Shown piece after piece: positions 21,725 through 33,601 of a stretch of 64,000 nt of DNA; positions within the stretch are counted from its first letter, which is position 1; each line of letters begins with the position of its first letter. The stretch spans positions 744,001 to 808,000 of the forward strand of contig NC_085852.1 of NCBI RefSeq assembly GCF_020906515.1, in the 5' to 3' direction. Both the position numbers and the translations under genes were made by a program. This stretch comes from Vanrija pseudolonga. Taxonomy: Eukaryota > Basidiomycota > Tremellomycetes > Trichosporonales > Trichosporonaceae. The notes under the pieces were generated by a model. The model did not search any database. It saw nothing but the letters and a program-made list of their open reading frames with translations, and was not told the origin of the DNA.

Positions 21725-24100
21725 ATGTACTCGCCAGCTCTCATCCGCGCCATCGCGCGCGCAAGGCCGCGTGCCACTCTCCCCTCGGCCGCCTCGATCG
21801 CCCGCACCACCCGCCCCATGTCGACCCGCCCCGTCGTCCTGTCCGCCTCGACGCTCCCCCGCGCACGATCAATGGCGACGGCGGTCCAGTCGGTCACGAC
21901 GACCAACGTCGCGCTCCCCCCGCTCGGCCCCAACTCGAAGCACTTGAAGAAGGTCCTCATCGCCAACCGGTGAGTAACGAGCGAGCGAGCAGGCGCTGGC
22001 GAGTGGAGCTGACAGACTCGCAGTGGTGAGATTGCCTGCCGTGTCATCAAGACGGCCCGCAAGCTCGGTATCCGTACCGTTGCCGTCTACTCTGATGCCG
22101 ACCGCGGATGTCTCCACGTTGAGATGGTGAGCACGCGGAGCTGTGGAGCGCAGCTGACAGTCAGGCCGACGAGGCGTACCACATTGGCCCTGCCCCTGCC
22201 GCCGAGTCTTACGTGAGTTTTGGGCAGCTGGAACACCAATGCTGATGTCTAGCTCGTCGCCGACAAGCTCCTCGCTGTCGCTGCCGCCTCGGGCGCCGAC
22301 GCCATCCACCCAGGCTACGGTTTCCTGTCCGAATCGCCTGAGTTTGCCGCGCGTGTCCGCAACGCCGGCCTCGAGTTCGTCGGCCCTCCCGCCGAGGCTA
22401 TCCGCGCCATGGGCTCGAAGCGTGAATCCAAGGAGATCATGCTTGCCGCTGGTGTTCCTTGTGTTCCCGGCTACCACGGTGCCAACCAGGACGAGGAGGT
22501 CCTCGTGAAGGCTGCAGGCGATGTCGGCTTCCCTCTCCTCATCAAGCCCACCCACGGTGGTGGTGGTAAGGGTATGCGTGTCGTCCGCAAGATTGAGGAC
22601 TTTGTCGACGAGCTCCGCTCGGCCAAGCGTGAGGCCATCAAGTCGTTCGGCAACGACGAGGTTCTGTTCGAGCGCTGGCTCGAGCGTCCCCGCCACATTG
22701 AGGTTCAGGTCTTCGCCGACTCCAAGGGCAACTGCGTCTCGCTCTGGGAGCGTGACTGCTCGGTCCAGCGTCGTCACCAGAGTGAGTAACCACGGTAGCC
22801 ACAAGGAATACCAACTCACACCCTTTCAGAGATCATCGAGGAGGCCCCCGCTCCCGGCCTTAGCGCCGAGACCAAGAAGGATCTTGCCGACAAGGCCGTC
22901 GCCGCCGCCAAGGCTGTCGACTACGTTGGCGCTGGTACCGTCGAGTTCATCATGGACGCCGACAGCGGCGAGTTCTTCTTCATGGAGATGAACACTCGTC
23001 TCCAGGTCGAGCACCCCGTCACCGAGGAGGTCACTGGCATCGACCTCGTTGCTTGGCAGCTGTCCGTTGCCGCCGGCAACGAGCTCCCCATCACCCAGGC
23101 CGAGGTCCCCTGCATCGGCCACGCCTTCGAGGCCCGTATCTACGCTGAGCGTCCCGAGGCCAACTTCCTCCCCGACGCCGGCCGCCTCATCCACACTGCT
23201 GCTCCCCGCGACGCTCCCCACCGTCTCGACACTGGCTTCCGTGAGGGCGATGACGTCTCGTCCTACTACGACCCCATGATTGCCAAGCTCATCGTTCACG
23301 GCCGCGACCGCACCGAGGCTCTTGCGCTCCTCCGCTCGGCTCTTGACCAGTACCAGGTTGTCGGCCCCTCAACCAACGTCGAGTTCCTCCGCTCCGTTGC
23401 CGGCCACCCCGACTTTGTCGCCGGCCCTGTCGAGACCAACTTCATCCCTGAGCACCACGACGAGCTCTTCCCCGAGAAGGTCACCGCGCCCGAGGTTCTC
23501 GCCCAGGCTGCTCTGTCCATTGCCCACCACGAGCCTGGCTCGGGTGCTTGGGGCTCGCTTCCCGGCCGGAGGTTCAGCGACGAGTCGATCCACACCTACA
23601 CCTTTGACGAGGGTGTTGTCCAGCTCACCCAGCGCGAGCAGGGTGCGTACGACATCAGCGTCACGACGGGCGACAAGACGACGGACCTTCAGGCGACTGC
23701 CAGCCGCACTGGCCCCAACGAGCTCGTTACGCAGTTCGCCAACGGACGTGCGCAGGCGACCGTCATCCCCCACGGCCCCAAGCTCCACCTCTTCACGCCT
23801 GAGGGCTCGCACGTTCTCCGCCGCCGTGGTGCCGAGGTTGAGGCCGAGGGTGCCGGTGCGTCGTCTTCGGACGCGCTCACGGCCCCTATGCCCGCGACTG
23901 TCATCGATGTCAAGGTCGCTCCTGGAGACACTGTCACCGAGGGCCAGGTCGTTGCCGTCCTGGAAAGTATGAAGATGGAGATCAACATCCGCGCCGGCCA
24001 CGACGGCAAGGTCGCGCAGGTCAACGTTGCCAAGGGTCAGGCTGTTGAGGAGGGTGCTCTGCTGGTTGCCCTCGAGCCCAAGGAGGAGAAGAAGGAGTAA
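21725..24100 (+). CDS. MCCA: 3-methylcrotonyl-CoA carboxylase, biotin-containing alpha subunit
   Basis: The biotin carboxylase and carrier subunit of the mitochondrial leucine-degradation enzyme. Five exons (21725-21969, 22024-22126, 22165-22212, 22253-22781, 22830-24100) give 731 aa. An Arg-rich presequence is followed by [16 protein letters not shown]. The ATP-grasp carboxylase core shows [36 protein letters not shown] and a late [14 protein letters not shown]. The C-terminal biotinyl domain has the target lysine in [11 protein letters not shown]. The length and the single biotin carboxylase plus carrier layout separate it from acetyl-CoA or pyruvate carboxylase. No beta subunit is in the window. 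The protein ends in a Lys/Glu-rich tail. Confidence 0.93.
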
Positions 24101-24573
24101 AACAATGATATTGTAGTTGTAGTTATACCATTTCAGGCATGGATTCGTGGTCATTGCGGATACGATGCGGGCATCGATGCAGTAGTTGTGTACGGCGACG
24201 ACAATGCTGATGGCCACGGGCTGAGGACACTGGCTCAGTGAGTGCAGTTTCGCCCCAAGATTGTCCAATCTCCTTGCGCCGCCACGCCACGCCACACCCG
24301 CCGAGAGGAATGAACAAATGCAACATATGCAACTATACAGCACGGTACATGGTATTGATCGTATCGTACTGACCCTGCGTTTTGTCAGCGCAGCTCGCGA
24401 GTAATCACGGAGCAGGAGAAGAAGAAGAAGATCGTCAGACGTAAAAAGATAACAGCTTTGCCGCAAGCGGCTCAGGCTCATTAAATCAGGTTTGGTAAAA
24501 AAAACATCACTCGGCAAGGGAAAGGGAGGGGGGGCACAACTCGCACTCGCACTCACCATCACTTCTTCGTCTT
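24101..24573. other. Convergent spacer MCCA / uS15m
   Basis: Tail-to-tail 3' region, locally AT-richer than its surroundings (24050-24130 and 24460-24510). No gene was recognised. Confidence 0.4.
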
Positions 24574-25459
24574 CTACATGCCCATCTTGATCTCGCCCTC
24601 GACCGCGCGCCGTGTGAGGCCGAGGTCCTTGAGCAGCTCGTCGTACGCAACCTCGTCCTGGCGCTTGAAGTACTTGAGGACGCGGGCGCGCTTGTGGACG
24701 AGCAGGCGGAGGTTGCGGCGGTTGGCCGTGTCGCGCGAGTTGAGGCCCGTGTGGAGGTGCTCGTAGAGGTTACGGATCTTGTAGGTGAGGAGCGCTGCCT
24801 GGACCTCTGACGAGCCGGTGTCGAGGCCGCCCGACTCGGTTTTCCGTCCAAACTCCTCGGCGATGCGCTGGCGGTTGACGACGTGGATGCCCTCCTTGTC
24901 CGAGTTGCGCAGGTCGAGGATGCGGCGCATCGTCTCGGTCTGCTGCTCCTGGTCGGCCGCGACGGCTGCGCTGGCGGCGGGCCTTTCGGGGTCGAACGCG
25001 AGCGCGGTAGTGGCAGCCGGCACGGCGCCGAAGAGCAGCTCCTTGTCGGCGGCGCTCAGGCCGGGCAGGTAGTGCGCCGGCTCCTCGCCCGCAGCGTAGT
25101 TTGGCAGCGGGGCATACCACACGCTCTCGGCCGTCAGCACGGTGCGCTGCAGCCGCGAGCCGTTGTACAGCGCCGACGGGTCGCCCGAGTGCGGCGAGCC
25201 GAGGGCGTGGTCCGACGCCTCGGCGGCCCACTGGGCATCGTGCGCGGCACGCTTGGCCAGCATCTTGGCCTTTTTGCGGCGCGCATTCTCCTTTGCGCTC
25301 GACGCCGAGGCGACGGCAGAGGCCGAGAACAGGCGCGAGGGGCCAGCGACGCTCGAGATGACTGCGGGTGTGTGAGTGGTTGTGCTAAAGGTACGAGCCC
25401 GCCAACTACTCACGCCCAGTGACGCGCGAGCGCACACCTGAAAGAGAAGAAAGAGACAT
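24574..25459 (-). CDS. MRPS28: Mitochondrial ribosomal protein uS15m
   Basis: A component of the mitochondrial small ribosomal subunit that contacts rRNA helices. Two exons (25414-25459 and 24574-25361) give 277 aa. The S15 domain is at the C-terminus: TGSSEVQAALLTYKIRNLYEHL, the loop SRDTANRRNLRLLVHKRARVL and KYFKRQDEVAYDELL. The N-terminal 150 or so residues are a basic presequence and a fungal-type Ala-rich extension (ENARRKKAKMLAKRAAHDAQ). The short first exon (MSLSSLSGVRSRVTG) is inferred from a good donor and frame; the open frame extends further upstream, so the start is less certain than the body. The symbol follows budding yeast. Confidence 0.9.
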
Positions 25460-25707
25460 GGCGAGAGGCTGGAGAGTGCATGTAAAGTCGACGAGGTCGA
25501 CAATGAATGGCTGCTGGCTGGCTCGCCTCGCACCCAAACCAAAGCCACTCCTGACTTTTCCGCCCACTGCGTCCGACTCCGGCGATTTCGCACCACGTGG
25601 CGGAAGCGGCCTTTGTGGCGGCCCAGCCGCAACCATCCTTCGTTTGCAGCATGCATCTCGTCTCGTCCACACTCCGCCTATGCATATGACTTGTCCTCTA
25701 CACTGCT

Positions 25708-26955
25708 CTACACCAGGCTCAAGAGCCCCATCCACAGCGCCTGTGCCATCGCGACGACGAACAGGAACTGGATACGGCGGCTGCGCTGCCCAGGAGACAG
25801 CGTCGCTGCTGTAGCAGACGTGCTCGGGTCGGGAAGAAGGACGTATTTGAGCGATCGTAGCTGGGCAGGGTTAGCAGAGGAGCAGATGATGCAGTCATTG
25901 TACGCACCAGGAAGAACGCGTTGGCGCAGAACGTGTAGAAGAACGTTGCCCCAGTGAAGGCCCATCCGACGTTGAGGAACGACACGAGGATGGTAGCAAT
26001 GATGCTGCGGCCGTTAGCATGGGTCTTCATGAAAGATGAGCTACCCACCCAACAAACTTGTATCCCCCGTAGCCGAGGAGCTCGACGCCGCTGGCGCCGC
26101 CACCGCGAACATCCAGCAGGTAGCAGCCGAGCTTGATGACGACAAACTCGGTGACTACCACACCAATGGCCTTGGAGAGCGACAGGCCAAGGACTTCCGG
26201 GTCGAAGCGCGACTGCAGGCCCGAGGCAAGCGTCGCAAGCAGCGTGTAGGTCACCAGCGCCATGGTCGGGATGTAGAGATCAGGCGCGTTGATGTCATCT
26301 CTTGGCGGAGCCCACGCGTCGACGCTGCCACCTTCCGCCGCCCGGCGGATCTGGCGGCCCCACGGCCTATGCCTCCAGGGGAAAAGCACCAGGCGGAGCT
26401 TGCGAAGCACATACGAGTTGGTGACCGAGAAGCATGTCTTGACGAGCGGCAAGGGGATGTACCGGTGAAGCTGATCGTCAGCCCAGGCTTTAGCTGTATC
26501 AGACTCACGTTCTTCTCGACGTAGTCGTGACCAGCCTGCACAGCGCTGCCGGCAAACTGCATGCCCATCTGGGCCGTCGCGTCGTTCATGCCTGGCCACC
26601 CGCCACCAAAGTTGTTGTTGTTGTTGTAGCCCATGGCAGCGTTAGGGCCGGCTGCGCCGAAGCCACGCGCGTGCGCCGAGCTCCCAGCTCTGGGGTTGTA
26701 CGCCGAAGTCGAGGCGGCACCGTGGTGCTGCTGCTGGTGCTGTTGTTGCTGCTGGTTCACATCGACGGGCGGCGACGAGTATCGCTGGTAGCCGCCGTCA
26801 TCCTGGCTGAGTCGTCCCGTGATCGAGTAAGGGGAGGACGCCGAGCTGCGTCCTGGTGTGTGAGGTGGCTCTGGGGGCGGGTATGCCGGGTGTGTTGGCT
26901 TTGGGTGTTGCAATGGTGGGGGCGAGCGCGATGACATGAAGGGCGGTTGAGCCAT
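25708..26955 (-). CDS. YIF1: YIF1, ER-Golgi vesicle membrane protein
   Basis: A partner of YIP1 and Rab GTPases in COPII vesicle transport. Four exons (26509-26955, 26049-26470, 25908-26004, 25708-25860) give 372 aa. The N-terminal third is a Pro/Gln/Asn-rich cytosolic region with a polyglutamine-histidine stretch. The conserved core follows: FAGSAVQAGHDYVEKN, LPLVKTCFSVTNSYVLRKL, DLYIPTMALVTY, GYKFVGIIATILVSF, and a C-terminal membrane segment (FLFVVAMAQALWMGLL). The donor of exon 2 was chosen (GTTGG/GTGGGT) because it alone keeps GYKFVG-IIATI in frame. Several membrane spans are evident. Confidence 0.92.
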
Positions 26956-27253
26956 TGCTTTTGGTGAGAGTGGCCGAGATGAGGATGCTAGCGTGGAGTG
27001 GGGTGTGATGTGGTGGATGCGTCCAAGGTCCCAAGGCGTTCGCGCTGGCAGGCAACGACGACTCGTCGTGCATGACGCGTGGCCCAGCTACCGTGCTGTC
27101 TGCCTGCCACGGAGCCTGATTAACAACAATGAATTATTATTTTATCAAACATTACTCAATATTAATCCCAAAATGTTGATCTCTCACGCGCTCCGGGCCT
27201 AGACGTCACTGAAGGATCAATCTTCATCGCAACTTACGCTCACAGCAAGTACA
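26956..27253. promoter_or_regulatory. Divergent promoter YIF1 / NOP13
   Basis: A 298-bp head-to-head spacer with a strikingly AT-rich island (about 27119-27172) in otherwise GC-rich DNA, a likely nucleosome-free core shared by both genes. Confidence 0.5.
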
Positions 27254-28882
27254 ATGGCCGACGAGAGCACAAAGTCGCGCAAGTCGGGCAGGACAGCAGA
27301 GCAGGAGGCGGCCCGTGCAGCCCGCAAGGCTGCCAAGAAGGCCGCCGCCGCCGAGGCAGCAGCTGAACCAGCCACCGAGGCTTCCCCCGAGGCCTCCGCC
27401 GAGCCCGCCGCCGAGGCCAGCTCGAAGAAGCGCCGCGCTGAGGACGAGGGCGACAACCCCGACCTGCTCGAGATTGATCTTGCTGCCGAGGCACCAATGT
27501 CCAAGGCCGAGATCCGTGCCGCCCGCAAGCGTGCCAAGCGTGGCGACGCCCCTCTGGAGCGCTCGAGCAAGCCGGTCGGCGAGAACGACAAGGACGCCGG
27601 CGACGAGACCAAGCGACACACGGGCGAGAAGGCGGTCAAGGAGAAGGCTCCCAAGGCCACCAAGGGCGAGTGGTCGGTCTGGGTCGGCAACATTGCGTTC
27701 AGGACCACCCCGGACAGCCTCAAGGAGTTCATCGAGAAGGGTATCGTTGAGCTTGGCGGCGAGGCGGACAGCGTTACACGCGTCAACCTGCCCAAGAAGC
27801 CTGGAAACGGCAGCTTTGCGGCCAACAAGGGGTGAGTAGCAGGGTGTGACCTAAAAGGATAGTGCTGACATGCTCAGCTTCGCCTACGTCGACCTCAAGA
27901 CCGAGGCGCTGCAGTCGCTTGCCATCGGCCTGAGCGAACGGCCATTTGACGGACGTCGCCTGCTGATCAAGGCTGGAAACGACCACAAGGCCAACCCCGA
28001 GGCGCGTACACCCAAGCCGTCGACGTCCGCCCCTGGAAACGACCGCATCCTCGCCCAGGCAACCCAGAAGCACCCCGAGAGTGCCACTCTGTTCATTGGC
28101 AACCTGCCATTCGACGTGACGGAGGACGAGCTCCGTGACTTGGTGGAGGGAAACGCCGAGGTTGTCGAGGAGGACGAGGAGGAAGAGGTCAAGGAGGAGG
28201 AGAAGGAGGAGGGAGGGGAGGGGGAGCAGGAGGAGGAGGGAGAGGACGAGGATGGCGAGGCCAAGCCCAAGGCCCCTGCTGCCATGTCCAGCCGCTCGGG
28301 CATCAAGTCTGGTCTTATCAAGACGCGTCTCGCCCAGTTCGAGGATACTGGCCGCTGCAAGGGGTGAGTGGCTGATCTCGGGCCTTATCTAACGCCACCA
28401 GGTTCGCCTTCTGGGACTTCAAATCGGCACTGCACGCCAAGCGCGCTGTGCTCAACCGCAAGAACCACTATCTCCGTGGCAACCGGTTAAACCTGCAGTT
28501 TGCAAGTGAGGAGGCACAAAAGCGGTCCGGCGGACGCCGTGGAGACGGTGGCGGCGGACGAGGCCGTAGTGGTGGCCGCGGTGGCGGACGTGGCGGACGG
28601 CCACAGCGTGAGCCGCGATACTTTGAGCAGGAGGGCGGCGACGAGAGTCACCGTGCAAGCGGCAACGACTTTGAGTCGGAGCGTGGTGCTCAGTCGCGCA
28701 TCGCCGCGTCGTTCGCTGCTGGTGGTGACGATGCCGCGACATCGGAGTCTCGTGGCGGAGACAAGCGCGGCAAGAAGTGGGAGTCGAAGGGCCGCCAGGC
28801 TCCTGGTGCTGCGCTTGCCATGGCCAAGCGTGAAAAGGTTGGCATTGTAGCTTCTGAGGGATCCAAGGTTACGTTTGACTAG
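27254..28882 (+). CDS. NOP13: NOP13-like nucleolar protein with two RRM domains
   Basis: An RNA-binding protein expected in the nucleolus on pre-60S ribosome precursors. Three exons (27254-27831, 27878-28363, 28402-28882) give 514 aa. The first RRM starts at EWSVWVGNIAFRTTPDSL and ends at FAYVDLKTEAL; the second has ATLFIGNLPFDVTEDELRDL and the RNP1-like GRCKGFAFWDFKSA. The block FEDTGRCKGFAFWDFK is very close to yeast Nop13. Between the RNP motifs of RRM2 lies an unusual Glu/Asp-rich insertion of about 50 residues (around 28150-28260). An Ala/Lys-rich N-terminus and an RGG-type tail (GGRGRSGGRGGGRGG) complete it. Confidence 0.9.
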
Positions 28883-29566
28883 TGTGTTGTGCTTGATACT
28901 ATGCATAGAGACCATTCGCATTGCGGCGACTTGGACAAGGCAGGGCAAGCCGCCTCGGGCCATAACTTTGTAGTTGAGGATTGAAATCTGGTTCCGCCCG
29001 AGTGTCGCTGCCTCGGCTGGATCGTTGACGCGAGTTCGTCACCACCGCCCGACCGAGGGGAAGGTGCAGGTGCAGCCAGTCTAAGCCGGAGTGTCACTCG
29101 CTCGTCTCGACGATCGCCCTATCATTCCCTCTTTCAATGTTTTAATACTTTCACCGCTCTCATCCTCCCCTTCACTTGTTCTCTTGTTGTCTCTGCCCCT
29201 CACAGCGCAAGTCGGACGCACACTCGCTCGCTCGACAGTCTTGGGGTTAAATCCACGCTGCCGCCCGCTGTCGCTTATTCCCCTGTCTATTCCTTATCCT
29301 CTCGATTCGATCCACTAGTCGTGGTCTTGTGCCCCCGGCGACCACAATACCCAGGCAACTTGGTCATCCTCGAGCCAATAATCCCACAACCACACTCCAG
29401 AGCGACTTGGTCACTCGTGACTCGCACTGCAACGACTCCTGCTACCGCCGCGCCGCTGTGAGCGACGCGAGCGCGTCCAAACTCTCTCTCTGTACGTTGG
29501 CCGGCTCGATAAGCACCGTCCTAACACTTATCAGACACCACGCCAAGGCTCTAGCCCCGCTTGGCG
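28883..29566. promoter_or_regulatory. Spacer NOP13 3' / mitochondrial carrier promoter
   Basis: Both neighbours are on the plus strand. CT-rich and TC-rich runs occur near 29120-29220. No gene was recognised. Confidence 0.4.
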
Positions 29567-31037
29567 ATGGTATCTCCCCTCTCGCATGATGGCAGCGCCG
29601 AAGCGACGACCTCGCGAGGAGCGGCGGTCGCGCCGTCGCCATTGGAGCCAAGGTCTTCGTCATCATTGGCCCTGAACTCGACTCACGACTCGGCACCATC
29701 CGACCCGCCATTGTTTGCGGTTAATAACCCGGGTCCCAGCTCGAGCTCGGGAGCAGGTGGCGGATACGGTAGTGGCGGCGATAGGCACTACCGCGCCGCC
29801 GACGGCAGCCCACGGCGCGGCCGATTCCACGTTCCCGACGGCCTCCACTCGATGATTGCCGGCGCCGGAGCAGGCCTCGTCTCGTCTATCGCGACCTGCC
29901 CGCTCGATGTGGTCAAGACGACACTCCAGGCGCAGAGCATCCGCAAGGACCAAAAGGGCTACGAAGGGGTCACCAAGACGTGTATGCGAATTTACCGCCT
30001 CAGCGGTTTGCGCGGCTTCTACCGCGGCCTGGGACCAACCATTGCTGGCTACCTGCCAACATGGGGCATCTACTTTACTGTCTACGACTTTATCAAGGAC
30101 CGTATGGCGAGGGGCCTTGCCGCGAGTGGTGAGTGGTAACTGCTATGGGGACATTGGAGGAAGTCTGGCACGTGGCTGACCCTCTCAGGACGCCCAGACA
30201 AGTACCCCTCTCTCATTCATGTGACCGCGGCCATGACTGCCGGCGCGACTGGCACAATCTTGACCAACCCGCTGTGGGTAGTTAAGACGAGATTTATGGT
30301 GGGTTGGACGAGACGAGGCGAGTGTGCTGTCGAGCCGGACTAACTCGCACCCCCAGGCGCAAGCCGTCCTGCCACCAGACGCCGCACGATACCGCACAAC
30401 GTGGGATGCGATCAAGACGATCTACCGCACCGAGGGGTTGGGGGCGTTCTACAAGGGCTTGTTACCCAGTCTGTTTGGTGTTACGCACGTCGCGGTGCAG
30501 TTTGGCCTGTATGAGAAGACCAAGGCGGCGATGAGTAAGTGGGAGGAGGAGGAGGGTGAGGGAGGTGCTGACATTGCAGCTAATGACGGCCAACCGCTCA
30601 CTCCGACGTCGATTCTCGTGGCGTCCGCCTTTTCCAAGATGATCGCATCACTGGCAACATACCCGCACGAGGTGCTGCGTACGCGCATGCAAGTGAGCAA
30701 GGCGGTGCGACCACCACCCCCGCCACCACCATATGTTGGACATCCAGCGCGACAGCCACCCGGCCCGGCGACACTATACTCTCCGCTGGTTACGGGCTCG
30801 ACGCCACCCGTCGTTCACTCGATGGGCGACGCGACGGATGGGCAGCACAGCGTGCTGCGCAACAGGGCACGCTGGAGTCCGAAGAAGGGCGGAATTGTGG
30901 ACACGTTCCGCAAGATTTATCGACAGGACGGGTGGCAGGGCTTCTACCGCGGACTGAGCATCAACCTCGTCCGCACTGTACCAAGCAGCGCTGTGACCAT
31001 GCTTACATACGAGCTGATCATGCGTAATCTATCATGA
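29567..31037 (+). CDS. YIA6: Mitochondrial carrier, NAD+ transporter type (YIA6/NDT1-like)
   Basis: An inner-membrane carrier of the SLC25 family, three exons (29567-30128, 30189-30298, 30357-31037), 450 aa. Three carrier repeats are visible by their signatures: CPLDVVKTTLQAQ, TNPLWVVKTRFMAQA and TYPHEVLRTRMQ. The second repeat's TNPLWVVKTR and the stretch SKMIASLATYPHEVLRTRMQ closely follow yeast Yia6/Yea6, which import NAD+; FAD/folate or pyrimidine carriers are less similar there. It has an unusual 90-residue Ser/Gly-rich N-terminal extension. A Pro-rich insertion of about 55 residues (PPPPPPPYVGHP and following) sits in the matrix loop of repeat three. Confidence 0.86.
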
Positions 31038-31163
31038 ATCCGGGCATGTTTAGAGTACAATGGGTGCGGCGCGAGCGGCGAAGCGGGCCGCGTGGGCGAC
31101 TATGGGAATGGGGGGAGGGAGGGGAGCTGAACTGCTAATGTGTGAAGATGCTAACGACGCTCG

Positions 31164-33133
31164 CTACTTGTGAAACGCCTTGGCAATGCCCTCGACGACA
31201 GCGACAAAGGCCATGGCTCCGGGGTCGGGAGGCATGACCGTGTCTGTCCGGTCGCCGACGTAGGCCGCGCGGCCAAGCTTGGCGGTGAGGGTAGCGGTTG
31301 CCTCGCCGCCCTTGCGCGACGCCGCGGCGGCCTTGTCGAGATCCGCCGTCTCGGCGAGCACGTGCGCGAACGGAATGAGCGCGTCCATGACGGTACGGTG
31401 GCCCTCGCGCGCGGCGGTGCGCTGGCCGAGCGTGTCGAGCGCCGCGAGGGCGACACGGCCGAACAGCGCAGGGTTGAGCTCTGGCTGGGGCGATTCCGCC
31501 GCCTCGTCCATCAGCGCGGTCGTGAGGCCGGCCAAAAAGATGGAGAAGATGGCGCCGAGCGTGCCGCCGCACGCCTCGTCGATAATCTCTGTGAGCTCGC
31601 GGAAGAGCGCGACGAGCTCGCCGCTCCGCCCGAGCCCGTTCTTGACCGCCTCGAGCACGGCCTTGCCGCCGTTCTCGCACGTCTCGCCGCAGTCGCCGTC
31701 ACCGACAATAGTGTCCCACCGCGTGAGATCGGGCTCGAGGGCGACGACGTCCGCTGCCGCGGTGGTGAGCGCGCGCTGGATCGCGGCCGCGTTGCCCGTC
31801 AGCTCGGGGCCGGTAGGCACCGCCGCCTTCTCCTCCGCCGCGACCTCGGTGAACTTGTCCGTCCGGGTGCGGGCTGCGAGCCCCTTGGGCACGGGCCAGA
31901 TATGCTCTGTTGCCGGCCACGCGGTGGCGGCGTGCGGCGCGTCGATGTAGCTGATCAGCTGGGGCACGGGCACGCCCGTGTCGGCCGCGACGTTGGTGAG
32001 GTTGAGCAGGGAGATGCTGATGCCGGGCATGTTCATGCTGCCCATGAAGACGCCGTTGAAGATGCGCAAGGGCACAATGCCGCGGGCTTCGAGCTGCACC
32101 AGCGCCTCGTCGACGACCGCGCCCATCTCGAGCGCGCTCATTCCGCCCTGGTTGTTGACGAAGAGCACGAGCTCGTCGCCGTCCGCAAAGCGCACAAAGC
32201 TGCGCTCCGGGTCGTCCTGGCGCAGGATGAGCTCGAGCATCTGGTGGATGAGGTCCTCTGGGGCGGGCTGCGGGAGGTTGTACACTCCCGTCTCGTTGTG
32301 CAAGCCGAGCCCGATCTCGATGCGGCCCGCGGGGATCTGGGCAAACTCGCCACTGCGGCCCGGGACGTGACAGTGGTCGAGGGCCATGCACACGCTGCCC
32401 ATGTTGGCTGACAGGCTGCGGCCGAGCGCCACGAGCGGGTGGAACGGCATGGACGCTTCCGACGCCGCGCCCATGATCTTGCACACTGGGGGGTGGGGTG
32501 AGCTAGGCAACAAGCGAGGTAACGCAACGCAGCGCCCACGTACCCAAGATCACGCCCGCCAAGCACCGCCGCCCAACCATCTTGCCCCGGCTGTGCGGCA
32601 CGCTCACGTCGTCGCCGACGACGACAATCTCGACGTTCTCAATGCCCTGCGACTGCGCCATGAGCTTGGCGAGGCCAAAGTGAAGGTTGTCGCCCGTGTC
32701 TGCGGGTGGTGTGAGCTTGTGTCCTGTTGTCGTGTGACGCGCGCCGCTGCCGCCGCCACTCCCTCCCCCTCCTCCCTCCTCCACCCCGCCACGCTCGCCG
32801 CTCGCGGCACTCACAGTTTGTAATAATCAGAATCACGCCCTCGTCACTCGGCACGGCCTTGATCCCGCCCATGACCTGCTTGGCCGACGGCGAGGCGAAC
32901 ACGTCGCCCGCCACGGCGGCGGTCAACAGGCCCGCGCCGACAAAGCCCACCGTGCCCGGCTCGTGCCCGCTCCCGCCGCCGCAGATGAGCGAGACCTTTG
33001 AGCGGTCGTGCTCGGCGCGGTAGACAACGCGGAGGGACGGGATGAGCGACAGGCTTGGGTGCGCCGCGACGAGGCCGCGCAGGCTGCGCGCGACGAGCGT
33101 CGTGTGGTCGTTGAAGATGTGTCGGTCGGACAT
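31164..33133 (-). CDS. DAK1: DhaK/DhaL-type ketose kinase (dihydroxyacetone kinase; erythrulose kinase possible)
   Basis: An ATP-dependent kinase of dihydroxyacetone and related short ketoses, fused DhaK-DhaL type, 598 aa, in three exons (32815-33133, 32544-32699, 31164-32485). The N-terminal K domain has ICGGGSGHEPGTVGFVGAG and VVVVGDDVSV. The substrate-binding His lies in GLGLHNETG (yeast Dak proteins usually have HNEPG). The L domain has the nucleotide/metal loop WDTIVGDGDCGET and the family pattern GGTLGAIFSIFLAGL. Known relatives detoxify dihydroxyacetone or, as Yarrowia Eyk1, phosphorylate L-erythrulose. The upstream region contains TTCGGCCCGGAAT (33364-33376), a motif also seen upstream of the SDR, RpiB, aldolase and transporter genes, so a catabolic role is plausible. 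Substrate not decided by sequence. Confidence 0.9.
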
Positions 33134-33601
33134 GGTGGCGCGGGTGCTGTGGGGGCTGGCTGCCGAGTGACGACCACCCGACCTAGATAAAGCGGCTCAC
33201 GCCCCCATGCATGCGCGCTGCCAAGCTGCCGCTGCTGCATGCTGCATGTTGCAACCCCGCACCGGGTGTCCACTGTCGGCTCGCACTCTACCGTCGTGCA
33301 TGCACGCGCAGGCCAACAACAACACCGTATCGTCCGAAACGGACATAGGCCCGGCTGCACCACTTCGGCCCGGAATGGAATTAAGAGACGGTGCCGAGCT
33401 GGTGCCTCACTCGGCCCAGTGCCACTCTCCCCACCGCCTGACCTCGGCTTCTTGTCTCGTCCATTCCGGATGTCACCAGCTGCAGCCAAGTCCTGGGTAC
33501 GGCGCACACGGCATCATAGCATACACACACTGGTACAATACAGTCGGGACTATACACTAACATCCGGCTCGTGGCACTCCCATCCCCTCACCCGTGGCTC
33601 G
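33134..33601. promoter_or_regulatory. Upstream region of the ketose kinase
   Basis: Contains TTCGGCCCGGAAT (33364-33376) and other GGCCCG/GGCCCA elements (near 33348 and 33405). It also carries the 3' region of the neighbouring Zn2Cys6 gene. No coding sequence was seen. Confidence 0.45.
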
